From an uncultured Collinsella sp. (GTDB lineage: Bacteria > Actinomycetota > Coriobacteriia > Coriobacteriales > Coriobacteriaceae), in NCBI GenBank assembly GCA_900541205.1, contig UQIV01000006.1, forward strand, positions 26,157 to 90,156: DNA of 64,000 nucleotides, read 5' to 3'. Under the pieces are notes generated by a model. That model saw only the letters and a program-made list of their open reading frames with translations. It searched no databases and was not told the DNA's origin. Every line of letters begins with the position of its first letter. Position 1 is the first letter of the stretch. This document shows positions 18,237 through 25,804 of the stretch, piece after piece. A program made the translations under genes and the position numbers.

Positions 18237-18273
18237 AACCTGCCAAAATAAACCTGTCCCTTTTTGGCAGGTT
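18237..18273. repeat. Hairpin with CCTGTCCC loop at the end of the BrxD-like gene
   Basis: AACCTGCCAAAA (18237-18248) pairs perfectly with TTTTGGCAGGTT (18262-18273). The 13-base loop contains CCTGTCCC, the complement of the GGGACAGG core seen at 4334. It overlaps the stop codon of the DUF2791 gene and sits before the helicase start. It is either a REP-like insertion or an intercistronic attenuator. Confidence 0.55.
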
Positions 18274-19576
18274 AGATGGTGAACTCGGCGAAATTGCGGT
18301 CGCCGCCTGCGGTGCCGGTGTCGCCTGTTGCGGCTGCCGGCGCCAGCGTGTCGCCACCGACGCTTTGCAGCAGCTCGGCTACGTTGGCGTCGGGGTTCTG
18401 ACACAGGATGTCGAGCAGCTCGATAAAGTCACGGATGACCTCACGCGGCGTTAAGTGCGTATCGGCTCCCACGCGACCGAATTCGATCTTGAGGAAGTCC
18501 ACCAAGTCGCTCTCGGTAAGCGTGGGCGTCCAGCCAAAGTAGCCGGCATGGATCTGCATGAGTTTTTCGATGAGCACCAGCAGCTCCTCATAGGTGAGTG
18601 GCTGCAGACGAATGATGGGCGCGAGCATGTCCTTAAGGTCCTCGCGCGCAAAGCGGCCCTGAGCGAGTCGGCTGCGCAGGGCTTCGTAGGAGAACACGCC
18701 GCGGCGGCGGTCTTCGATGGAGGTTGGCGTGCCACCCATGATCATGCCCAGGTACTGCGCTTTGCCCTGGAGCGTGTCGTTGTACATGGTCAAGATCTTC
18801 TCGTAGTTGTATTGGCGCGTGATCGCGTTGGGAATCTTGTACAGATTCACGAGCTCGTCGATGAGCACCAGCATGCCCTTGTAGCCGCTGCAGACCAAAA
18901 AGCGCGCAATGAGCTTAACGTAGTCGTACCAGTCGTCATCGCTGATGATGGTCGAGGAGCCCAGCTCGGCGCGTGCCTCACTCTTGGTTCGGTACTCGCC
19001 GCGGATCCATTTGGTCACGCGGCTCATGGCCTCTTCGTCGCCCTCGGATACGGCCGTGCGATAGCGTCGGAGCATGCGGGTGAAGTCGAAGCCGTGGACC
19101 ATTTCCTCGAGCGGGGCCAGTTGGGCATTGACGGCAGACTCATCGGCATCGGCACACGAGGCGACCCAGCGATCCAGAATAAGGTTGAGCGCACCGCCCT
19201 CGGGGCGCGTCTTGGTCGATATATTGCGGATGAGCTCGCGGTAGGTGGCAAGGCCCTGCCCCTGACCGCCCTGCAGGCGGCGCTCGGGCGATAGGTCGGC
19301 ATCGGCGACGACGAATCCCTCGCCCATGGCGTGCGTACGGATGGTCTGAAGCAAGAAGCTCTTGCCGGCGCCGTAGCGACCGACTAAAAAGCGGAAGCTC
19401 GCGCCGCCATCGGCGATGAGACTCAAATCGGTGAGCAAGGCGCGAATCTCGACCTCGCGTCCCACAGTGATATAGGGAAGGCCGATGCGCGGGACCACGC
19501 CACCCTTGAGCGAGTTGAGAATGACGGCGGCGACGCGTTTGGGTACGCGGGGCGCTGCGGATGCGGTATCACTCAT
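18272..19576 (-). CDS. DUF2791 (BrxD-like) P-loop ATPase
   Basis: A 434-residue AAA-type ATPase. Walker A is VGRYGAGKSFL near 65-75 and Walker B is GMLVLIDELVNLY near 234-246. Its order (PRIGLPYITVGRE near the N-terminus, ARFLVCSGYKG before Walker B, IMGGTPTSIEDRRRGVFSYEALRSRL after it) matches DUF2791, the family that includes BrxD of type 2 BREX. The start overlaps the stop of the TerB-domain gene by eight bases, so both are translated together. The C-terminal 40 residues are Ala/Gly/Thr rich and probably flexible. It probably powers loading or remodelling of the associated helicase on DNA; that is inference from BREX and TerB-linked operons. Confidence 0.85.
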   Translation of the reverse strand: MSDTASAAPRVPKRVAAVILNSLKGGVVPRIGLPYITVGREVEIRALLTDLSLIADGGASFRFLVGRYGAGKSFLLQTIRTHAMGEGFVVADADLSPERRLQGGQGQGLATYRELIRNISTKTRPEGGALNLILDRWVASCADADESAVNAQLAPLEEMVHGFDFTRMLRRYRTAVSEGDEEAMSRVTKWIRGEYRTKSEARAELGSSTIISDDDWYDYVKLIARFLVCSGYKGMLVLIDELVNLYKIPNAITRQYNYEKILTMYNDTLQGKAQYLGMIMGGTPTSIEDRRRGVFSYEALRSRLAQGRFAREDLKDMLAPIIRLQPLTYEELLVLIEKLMQIHAGYFGWTPTLTESDLVDFLKIEFGRVGADTHLTPREVIRDFIELLDILCQNPDANVAELLQSVGGDTLAPAAATGDTGTAGGDRNFAEFTI

Positions 19577-21329
19577 GGTCTAGGTATCCTCTCACGTCTG
19601 CTTTGTAGTCCTCGATAATCTGCGGCCCTGCCGCGCCAAATTCAATTACGGTGTCACCCACCAGGTCAAAGAGCGTCTCATTGATGCTGTCGACGAGCAT
19701 GTCCTCGCTCTGGCCCGAGTGCGCTACTGCCGATGCCGCTTGCGCTGCGTTTTGCTCGAGGAGTGCGCGAAGGAAGGCATCTGCGGCGGGCGCGAGTTTG
19801 TTCGCAGCTTCGGTGGGCGCGGGCGTTACGGGTGCGGGCACAGACGCGAGGAGCGGCGCCACGACACCAAACTGTTCGGTGGAAATGGTTGGCTCGTCGG
19901 CCTCGTCCTGCCCTGCGGCCGCCGTGACCGGCTCGACAGATGCGTCTGCCGCGGGCTCGGCTTTCGGCTGCTCGGAGTCCACCGTATCGACCTCTGCAAG
20001 CGCATCGTCCTCGCGCTCCTCATCGATCAAAAGCGCCTCACGCGTTTGTGCGGCGGCACTCCGGATATGCCCCAGCTGGCTCAGGTCGATATCGATCTTG
20101 ACGGGCTGATGTGCGGCATCCCATGAAAGCCATGCCACGATCTCGTCATCGATAATCTTAGCCAGATATTTGGGGACCTTCTCTTCCTTAAGGGGATGGC
20201 CGGGATCCAGTGCCAAGCGCAGACGCTGATCACAAGCGCGCATCATCTCACCGAGCTTGCTGCTTTTTTGTCTGCTGCCGTGGACGCGCATGCATTCCCA
20301 GAAGCCGTTTTGACAACGGTAAATATGGATGGGGTCCAGACGGTATTCGCAGTCCTCGTGGCGATTGGGCGCAAAGAACACGGCCGAGGCAAACATGGTA
20401 TAGGGCATGGCCGTCTCCTCCCCAAACAAGCTCGCCACGATACCGGTCTTTCGGTGCGTGTCATAGTAACGCGCCATACGGACATACACGGCGCATGCCA
20501 CGTGGCGCAGGTCGCGATGGTGGCTGCGATCGAGTCTTGAGTTATTAAGGTTATACGTGGAGAGGGCGTTGATAGCGGCCATGAGTCGCTCCTCGCGCGC
20601 CTCGTCGGGCGGAAGGGGGAGGATCGGCTCAGAGGATTTACGACGTTTGGGGGCCTGCCCGGACGGCTCCGGTGCAGGCGCAAGGTCTCGAACCGCACGC
20701 CGCAGCTCGATAAGGGCGTTATCGAACATGACGGTTTTAGAGTCGCGAAGCAGCTTGGGATCGAGCCCGTGGAACACGGCGTAATCCTGCAGCCACACGC
20801 GTGCAAACCGGTCGATGCCGGGCTCGAGGGCACGATAAGCATCCCAAAAGGCCTTGATCTTGCTAAAACCATCGAGCGGGTCATCTACGCCAATGCCGCA
20901 GATCAGTTCATAGAGATACAGGAAGGCAAAGGACGTAGACGTTTCTTCGACGGTTCCGCGGCGTACCCGTGCGCGCCAGGTAAAGTACCCGCGCAGCTGG
21001 CGATCGCTCATGGCGTTGTAGGTTGGGAAGTACGACTTGAACGTACCGTTATAGGGGCAATCGTCCTCAAAGTCGGCCATCAGCAGGCCTTGGCGGTAGA
21101 AGAGCTCGGCTTCCGAAAGCCAGCGTCCTGCACCGCCTTTGGGGTCATCCTGCCAGCGCGATATCTCGCGCATCTTGCGGTACTGGTCGGGAAGGAAGTT
21201 CTGCATCTGACGACCGGTTTTGAGAATCGGCTCGTCTGCGTAGACTTCATGTGAGAAACGGGCGGACTGATGGGTCCGGGCCTCGGCCATAATGCGCTCG
21301 ATGAGCATCTTGATGTCCTGGTCGGCCAC
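19569..21329 (-). CDS. TerB-N/TerB-C domain protein
   Basis: A 586-residue protein starting at GTG with GGAGAGGAG upstream. Residues about 30-250 match the TerB N-terminal domain (RQMQNFLPDQYRKMREI, WLSEAELFYRQGLLMADFEDD, YFTWRARVRRG, FLYLYELICGIG). A central domain has YRLDPIHIYRCQNGFWEC. An acidic, low-complexity linker (about 405-500) connects to a C-terminal TerB-C-like segment (AFLRALLEQN, DMLVDSINETLFDLVGDTVIEF, IIEDYKADVRGYL). TerB-associated operons containing a P-loop ATPase and an SF2 helicase have been described as DNA-processing or stress-defence systems. It is the first gene of the triad, and its promoter would lie in the short gap before 21330. Confidence 0.82.
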   Translation of the reverse strand: MADQDIKMLIERIMAEARTHQSARFSHEVYADEPILKTGRQMQNFLPDQYRKMREISRWQDDPKGGAGRWLSEAELFYRQGLLMADFEDDCPYNGTFKSYFPTYNAMSDRQLRGYFTWRARVRRGTVEETSTSFAFLYLYELICGIGVDDPLDGFSKIKAFWDAYRALEPGIDRFARVWLQDYAVFHGLDPKLLRDSKTVMFDNALIELRRAVRDLAPAPEPSGQAPKRRKSSEPILPLPPDEAREERLMAAINALSTYNLNNSRLDRSHHRDLRHVACAVYVRMARYYDTHRKTGIVASLFGEETAMPYTMFASAVFFAPNRHEDCEYRLDPIHIYRCQNGFWECMRVHGSRQKSSKLGEMMRACDQRLRLALDPGHPLKEEKVPKYLAKIIDDEIVAWLSWDAAHQPVKIDIDLSQLGHIRSAAAQTREALLIDEEREDDALAEVDTVDSEQPKAEPAADASVEPVTAAAGQDEADEPTISTEQFGVVAPLLASVPAPVTPAPTEAANKLAPAADAFLRALLEQNAAQAASAVAHSGQSEDMLVDSINETLFDLVGDTVIEFGAAGPQIIEDYKADVRGYLDHE

Positions 21330-21417
21330 CGCTTCTCCTCTCCTAACGCAGCTTCGGTGACCTCATATCATAGCACAGCATCAAACAGGTGTTCGAGATA
21401 CCGCTATGTAGATAGAT

Positions 21418-22134
21418 TTAGAACAGGAGGGCGTAGATGACGGCTATGACAACGGAGGGGAGCATATTGGCCGTGCGGAAGGTCTGGGGACGGATGAGAT
21501 TGACGCCGACGCAGAAGATGAGCATAGAGCCCACGAGCGATAGGCTGTCGAGGGCGGCGGTGGTCATGATGGGGGAGAGCGCGCCGGCAAACAGCGTAAT
21601 CGTTCCCTGGAACACGGCGACGGGCAGGGCCGAGAAGATGCAGCCGCGTCCGAGCGAGGCCGTCATGGTGCAAACGATGATGCAGTCCAGCGCGCCCTTG
21701 AGGGCGAGCGTGGACCAGTCGCCGAGCAGACCGTCTTGGATTGATCCCACGATAGCCATGGCACCGATGCAGACGGTCAGCGATGTCGAGACAAAAGCGT
21801 TGGTGAACTCGTTATCGCCCTCGCTGCCGGTTTTGCGCTTGAGCCATTCGCCAAGGTTCTCGATGGCAGCTTCCAAGTTGATGGCCTCGCCGATGAGCGA
21901 ACCGAGCGCAAATGAGACGATGAGCATGGTGGTACCGGTGGTCGCTAGCGCCTTTCCATCGATGATGAGCATCTTTTGCATGGTGCCGCCCAGGCCGATA
22001 AACAGGACGCACAGCCCCGATGCTTTCATGAGCGTGTCTTGGATGCGCGGTGTAATGAAGCGGCCGCCCGCTAATCCTAAAAGACCGCCCGCAACTAAAA
22101 GCACAACGTTGATGATTGTTCCCAAGCCCGGCAT
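21418..22134 (-). CDS. DUF554 family integral membrane protein
   Basis: A 238-residue protein with about six to seven transmembrane helices, beginning MPGLGTIINVVLLVAGGLLGL. The motifs GLCVLFIGLGGTMQ, FALGSLIGE and the repeated GALDCIIVCTMTASLGRGC are typical of DUF554 (YdfK/YqgA-like). Function is unknown; a transport role has been proposed for the family but not shown. The chosen start has AGGAGGGCTC upstream; a longer reading to 22203 would add 23 residues with no ribosome site. The gene stands alone between the TerB triad and the surface-protein cluster. Confidence 0.85.
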   Translation of the reverse strand: MPGLGTIINVVLLVAGGLLGLAGGRFITPRIQDTLMKASGLCVLFIGLGGTMQKMLIIDGKALATTGTTMLIVSFALGSLIGEAINLEAAIENLGEWLKRKTGSEGDNEFTNAFVSTSLTVCIGAMAIVGSIQDGLLGDWSTLALKGALDCIIVCTMTASLGRGCIFSALPVAVFQGTITLFAGALSPIMTTAALDSLSLVGSMLIFCVGVNLIRPQTFRTANMLPSVVIAVIYALLF

Positions 22135-22252
22135 GAGCCCTCCTGTATTGATGCCAACGTGGCAATCGTAGCAGAACGAAATGCGAGGCACATCGCAACC
22201 CATCTAATACGTTATATAAGCGGTATTAGGAATGATGCGCAGCATTTAAGCC

Positions 22253-23683
22253 TCAGGTGGTTGTCGGGACATAGGGATAGTATTCAAAGCGCAGTGTCAT
22301 AAGCCGCTGCGGGGATTCAATAGCCGCGGCGATGATATTGGCATCGCGGGCACGATCAAACCCTTCGAGCTCGATCTGGTACGAGACGTCTTGCATAATG
22401 TCCAGACGTCGCCAGGCTAGGAGTGTGTCGCCATCGAATTCCAAGGCCTTGCCTCCGTCTGGAGCAACGGCGTATAGACGCAGCTTGGCGGTGGTTGCAG
22501 GGTCGACAACTGTGACCTTTTTAATTTCGTTTCGAGTATTCTTGGCGCCCAACAAGGTGAGCAGTGTTGGGGCCACGACCTCGCCCGATGGCAAAAAGAC
22601 GACTTCGATGGATTCAGGAAATGCGATGATAGCCGACTTGCGGACGGGCTGATTGGCGGCGGCAGCTTCGATGTTCGCAGCGTCGATGACCTCTGTGTGG
22701 TCGAGCGCGGCAAGCACGCAGCAGTTACCTTCATCGATCTCTTGAGGATCAGCAAGCCCCAGACTGTCCGCGAGCTCGGGATCGTTTGGATCGGTAGCGG
22801 GCTCATCCGGTGCTTCGAAAGAAGCTGGGACGCTGTTTGTCGGCGACGGCGTGTCGCCCGCACTTGCTTCTTTATCCGCGCTCTCTTCTTGTATGGTTGC
22901 GTTGATGGGTTCGTCGTTTGAGGGGAGCGTCTTGGCGTCAAGCGCGGAGGGGAGAATTCCGATGGCTCCGGATCCGTTCCACTCCATTTCGAGAAGCGCC
23001 GGGTCGGCAAGAATGCGTTGCCTGCATTGCGCGTGGGCATCGATCTCAATAGGGCCTGCCTCCGTCCCGCGCGTAAGGCTGAGAGATCCGGCTGGCTTCT
23101 CGAAATGAGCGTCTGTGTCTTTGGCGCTGACGGCGTAGAACAGCAGGGACGCTTCTCCCGCCGCGATGGCATCGGTGCCGGCTTTGGTCAGCCGCAGCGA
23201 TGCCGTGAATGAGAGGGTGGGCTGCGTGTCGTCTGCATTCGCGGCGGCGCAGCCCAGACATATACCGCCTCCTTTCTCAAAAAACGTACCGTCGAAGGCG
23301 ACCTTCGCTCCGTTCGCCGAGTCATCGACCGAAGCGATGTCGATGCGCAACTCCAAATCGCACGGATCGCCATCTGCATCGAACACAACCGAGCGCCACG
23401 TGCAGACGGCGCGCCCCGCCTGGGAGCCGTTTGCCTTGTTCGAACGATTGATATCCACGACTATCGAGCCGTCCGTATTACGACGAAGGCATCCCGAGGT
23501 TGAGATTGCGGCCTGTGCGATCGAAAAACGCTTGCACGCAATGGCGCTCGACGGATTTGGTGCGGAGCTTAGGGCTGCTGGTAAGGAGTCTGCCATGACG
23601 GGAGTCGCCCAAGCGGCGACAGGCGTTCCGGTTGCGAGCGCGCCGCAGAGTGCGACGACGGGCAAAAGGTTCTTCGATGCCAT
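22253..23683 (-). CDS. Secreted hypothetical protein (surface cluster)
   Basis: A 476-residue protein with a probable signal peptide (MASKNLLPVVALCGALATGTPVA, cleavage near AWA-TP, about 27). The mature part has several cysteines (TSGCLRR, AVCTW, DPCDLEL, CLGCAA, GNCCVLA), a Pro/Asp/Glu/Ser-rich linker (about 265-320) and a C-terminal region rich in beta segments. No LPXTG motif or C-terminal hydrophobic tail is present. I do not recognise a named family. It follows the sortase-substrate gene by 18 bases on the same strand, with AAGGAGACCCC before its start, so it belongs to the same transcript. An adhesive or envelope role is inference from context. Confidence 0.7.
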   Translation of the reverse strand: MASKNLLPVVALCGALATGTPVAAWATPVMADSLPAALSSAPNPSSAIACKRFSIAQAAISTSGCLRRNTDGSIVVDINRSNKANGSQAGRAVCTWRSVVFDADGDPCDLELRIDIASVDDSANGAKVAFDGTFFEKGGGICLGCAAANADDTQPTLSFTASLRLTKAGTDAIAAGEASLLFYAVSAKDTDAHFEKPAGSLSLTRGTEAGPIEIDAHAQCRQRILADPALLEMEWNGSGAIGILPSALDAKTLPSNDEPINATIQEESADKEASAGDTPSPTNSVPASFEAPDEPATDPNDPELADSLGLADPQEIDEGNCCVLAALDHTEVIDAANIEAAAANQPVRKSAIIAFPESIEVVFLPSGEVVAPTLLTLLGAKNTRNEIKKVTVVDPATTAKLRLYAVAPDGGKALEFDGDTLLAWRRLDIMQDVSYQIELEGFDRARDANIIAAAIESPQRLMTLRFEYYPYVPTTT

Positions 23684-23701
23684 GGGGTCTCCTTAGCTAA
23701 T

Positions 23702-23983
23702 TTAGTGAGGCCTGTCCGTGTTTTGTTTCTGGCTGCGTTTGATGTGCAGACCGAGGCCGGCGGTCCCCGCGCCTGCTGCTGTGGAGCCTCCTGCCAAGAG
23801 CCATCGTCTGTCGCCTGTCTGCGCCAACGGTTCCTCGCGGTCGCCGCGGTCGAGCTCCGAGAGGTCGACCGTCACTTGCGTGGCGGCCTGCGCCTGTTCT
23901 TGCTGGGCAAAGGCCATGGCTGGCCCAAACGCTAGGATGCTGACGGCGGCGGCCAGGGCGACGGCCTTATGCCGTGTGCGCAC
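23702..23983 (-). CDS. Small surface protein with LAQTG-type sorting signal
   Basis: About 93 residues if the GTG at 23981-23983 is used (TTG at 24013 is an alternative). It has a signal peptide (VRTRHKAVALAAAVSILAFG, cleaving near AFA-QQ), a short mature part of about 30 residues (VTVDLSELDRGD), then PLAQTGDRR, a hydrophobic Gly/Ala stretch and a basic tail (KRSQK). LAxTG is the motif preferred by class E sortases of high-GC Gram-positives, replacing LPxTG. The mature peptide is so short that it may be a pilin cap, a linker or a modified small cell-wall peptide. The start overlaps the end of the preceding gene. No sortase gene is in the window. Confidence 0.65.
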   Translation of the reverse strand: MRTRHKAVALAAAVSILAFGPAMAFAQQEQAQAATQVTVDLSELDRGDREEPLAQTGDRRWLLAGGSTAAGAGTAGLGLHIKRSQKQNTDRPH

Positions 23984-24566
23984 CGGGCTCGACCGTCCAG
24001 GTGATCGTTGCAACCTGATCGCCTTCGCCGGTTACGCGGAAGATGTCGCGCGTGACGCGGGCGACGTTTCCGCTTGTCTTGAGCTTAATTTTGTCCGTGC
24101 CGCCGGCAATGCCCTGGTAGCCCATGTCGAAGGCTGCGTTCTTGGAAAGATCGAGGCCCGTCCCCTGCATTGCGGCGCTGGCGTTCTGGAGTGCGCCGTC
24201 GGGGCCGACCTTAAAGTCGATGGAGTTCTGCGCGGTTCCGGCCTTGGCGTCGGCAGCAATGGTCCAGGTGTTCATGGCGTCGATCTTCATGTTAGTGACA
24301 TGGATGCCGTAGGCCGAATGATTGTCGATGGTGGTCGCGTCTTCTGAGGGGCCCTGAAGCGTGCCGTCGGCCTTGGCGACGAAGGGAATAACCGTCGGAA
24401 CTTTGAACTCAACGTTGTCGATCTCGGTCCTGACCATTACTTTCGTGGTTCCAACGCGCCCGGCCGCCATAGCTGGCGTCGGGGCAGCGCCCATTGCGAG
24501 CGCGAGCGCGAGCCCTGCGCCCACGACGAGCGCTCTGGCTCCGTTCATGTTCCTGGTGATGTCCAT
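23967..24566 (-). CDS. Secreted protein, surface cluster (199 aa)
   Basis: A 199-residue protein with a clear signal peptide (MNGARALVVGAGLALALAMG, cleavage near AMA-AG, about 35) and a mature beta-rich domain (VMVRTEIDNVEFKVPTVIPF, AYGIHVTNMKIDAM, IKLKTSGNVARVTRD, VATITWTVEP). The ending TITWTVEP and the VPTVIPF segment recall small surface beta-sandwich proteins of the WxL/TasA-like kind, but the match is too weak for a name. The start has AAAGGAACGACC upstream. Its stop region overlaps the next gene, which carries the sorting signal, so the two may act as a pair. Confidence 0.7.
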   Translation of the reverse strand: MDITRNMNGARALVVGAGLALALAMGAAPTPAMAAGRVGTTKVMVRTEIDNVEFKVPTVIPFVAKADGTLQGPSEDATTIDNHSAYGIHVTNMKIDAMNTWTIAADAKAGTAQNSIDFKVGPDGALQNASAAMQGTGLDLSKNAAFDMGYQGIAGGTDKIKLKTSGNVARVTRDIFRVTGEGDQVATITWTVEPGAHTA

Positions 24567-24656
24567 GGTCGTTCCTTTCTATTCGCCGCGGGCCGTCCCC
24601 GCGATGATTGGACGAATGCTGGTGAATTGCGTGCGGTGCCGCGTCGGCCGGAAAAG

Positions 24657-25166
24657 CTAGTTCTCGGCTTGCTCAACCCGCACCTTGACACGTGTCGGAT
24701 TGCCGTGGCTGTCGAGGGTCTTGGCATCGAGTGCCTGGATCTCGATGTACGCCTCGCCTTCTTTGATGTCGCCGGCGGGGCACGTCTCGATTGTCTTGCC
24801 GGTCTCGACCACACCGGATTCGTACATGGTCTCGTCGTTTTGGATGACGCGGAATCGCTGGGGAAATTTATTGTCTTGGACGTTTTGCACGTTGACGCGC
24901 AGCTTGCCGTCCTCCTGCAGCTGAGCGACCGGCGCGACCGAAATCGTCATCATGTTGTCGCGGACGATAGCGTCGAGCTCATCTTGGATTTCCTGACGCG
25001 TTTTGCCCTCGGCCGTCGTAACCGAAGCGCCCGCCTCGGGTACGGGCTGCGACTGCCAAGCGTATAGTCCTACGGCGACAAGGGCACAGACGATGGCCAG
25101 GCAGGCAACGATGAGCTTCCTGCGATGCCCCAGGCCTGCAAAGTGGGGTGGCTTCTTCGCGCTCAT
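24657..25166 (-). CDS. Membrane-anchored extracytoplasmic beta-domain protein
   Basis: A 169-residue protein. A basic N-terminus is followed by one transmembrane helix (KLIVACLAIVCALVAVGLYAW, about 17-37). The outside domain has TRQEIQDELDAIVRDNMMTISVAP, then VQNVQDNKFPQRFRVI, YESGVVETGKTIE and GEAYIEIQALDAKT. This order (an ELDxxVxxxMMxISxxP opening, then a strand set with YxSGxIExG) is recurrent among accessory surface proteins of Firmicutes and Coriobacteriia. I recall no function for it. The ATG overlaps the stop of the upstream 98-residue gene by four bases, so they are coupled. Confidence 0.72.
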   Translation of the reverse strand: MSAKKPPHFAGLGHRRKLIVACLAIVCALVAVGLYAWQSQPVPEAGASVTTAEGKTRQEIQDELDAIVRDNMMTISVAPVAQLQEDGKLRVNVQNVQDNKFPQRFRVIQNDETMYESGVVETGKTIETCPAGDIKEGEAYIEIQALDAKTLDSHGNPTRVKVRVEQAEN

Positions 25167-25459
25167 GCGGCATCCTTGGCGGTATAGATGCGCGCAAAGG
25201 TGGACGGGTCCGCTCCAAAGAGCATGTGAAGCATCAGACGGCGCGAGTAGACAAGCTCGTCGAAGTCGGGAGGGAGCTCGATGTCGTGGATATGCGCGAT
25301 GTGGTGGGCGAGCGCCGAGAACGACTCGGGGTCGCAGATCACATCGGTGGTAACGTGGTAGACCGTCGTATCGGGGAATGCCTCTTCGTCGAAAGGCAGG
25401 AGATGGGGATCGTCGTCGACTTCGATGGCGATGCCGTACTGGGGCCAGTAATATGCCAT
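25163..25459 (-). CDS. Small hypothetical protein, possible Vsr/DUF559-like nuclease remnant
   Basis: A 98-residue protein starting MAYYWPQYGIAIEVDDDPH. The WPxYGIAIEVD opening resembles the third strand and active-site region of Vsr/DUF559-like nucleases, where a WPEYxxAxExDG pattern is common. The rest (TTVYHVTTDVICDPESFSALAHHIAHIH) could be the last strand and helix of such a fold. The upstream half with the remaining catalytic residues is missing, so an active nuclease is unlikely. GGGAGGTTCCC precedes the start. It is the first gene of the coupled surface cluster, an odd place for a nuclease, and a different origin is possible. Confidence 0.6.
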   Translation of the reverse strand: MAYYWPQYGIAIEVDDDPHLLPFDEEAFPDTTVYHVTTDVICDPESFSALAHHIAHIHDIELPPDFDELVYSRRLMLHMLFGADPSTFARIYTAKDAA

Positions 25460-25804
25460 GGGAACCTCCCTGCTTCTGGGCCAAAACTTCTATCGGTTTT
25501 GGCTGTCGACGCCGACCGTATCAGCCGCTACTTGACCAATTTCTGACCAAATGCTTGACGGATTGGCGTCTCCGCAGGTAAAAGGCGGCAAAAAAAACTC
25601 CAACTTTTTTCGAGCGACAATTGCGCGGTCGGCGACGGCGGGGCCATATGTGTCAAAAGCATCGTCTGCCGAGGAAATCAAGCCGCTCGCCGAATTGCAC
25701 GAACGTAAAAATCGCCAATTATGGAGACGGTCTCGAACACGTCGACGAAACGATGCGGTAACATCTCCCTGCAAACACTGTAGTTAGCTAAAGGGGGAGT
25801 TCGC
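25460..25804. other. Divergent intergenic region, 345 bp
   Basis: No gene seen. The region lies between the minus-strand surface cluster and the plus-strand lactate dehydrogenase operon and must hold both promoters. It is locally A/T-rich near 25590-25612 (an A-run followed by a T-run) and near 25705-25725. The best plus-strand candidate is TTGCAC near 25696 with a poor ATTATG 17 bases later, too weak to call. GGGGGAG just before 25805 is the ribosome site of the dehydrogenase. Confidence 0.4.

Noticed and set aside
15711..19576. A complete type 2 BREX system
   Set aside because: Only BrxD-like and BrxHI-like genes are present; no PglX methylase, PglZ phosphatase, PglW kinase or PglY is encoded within the window on either side.
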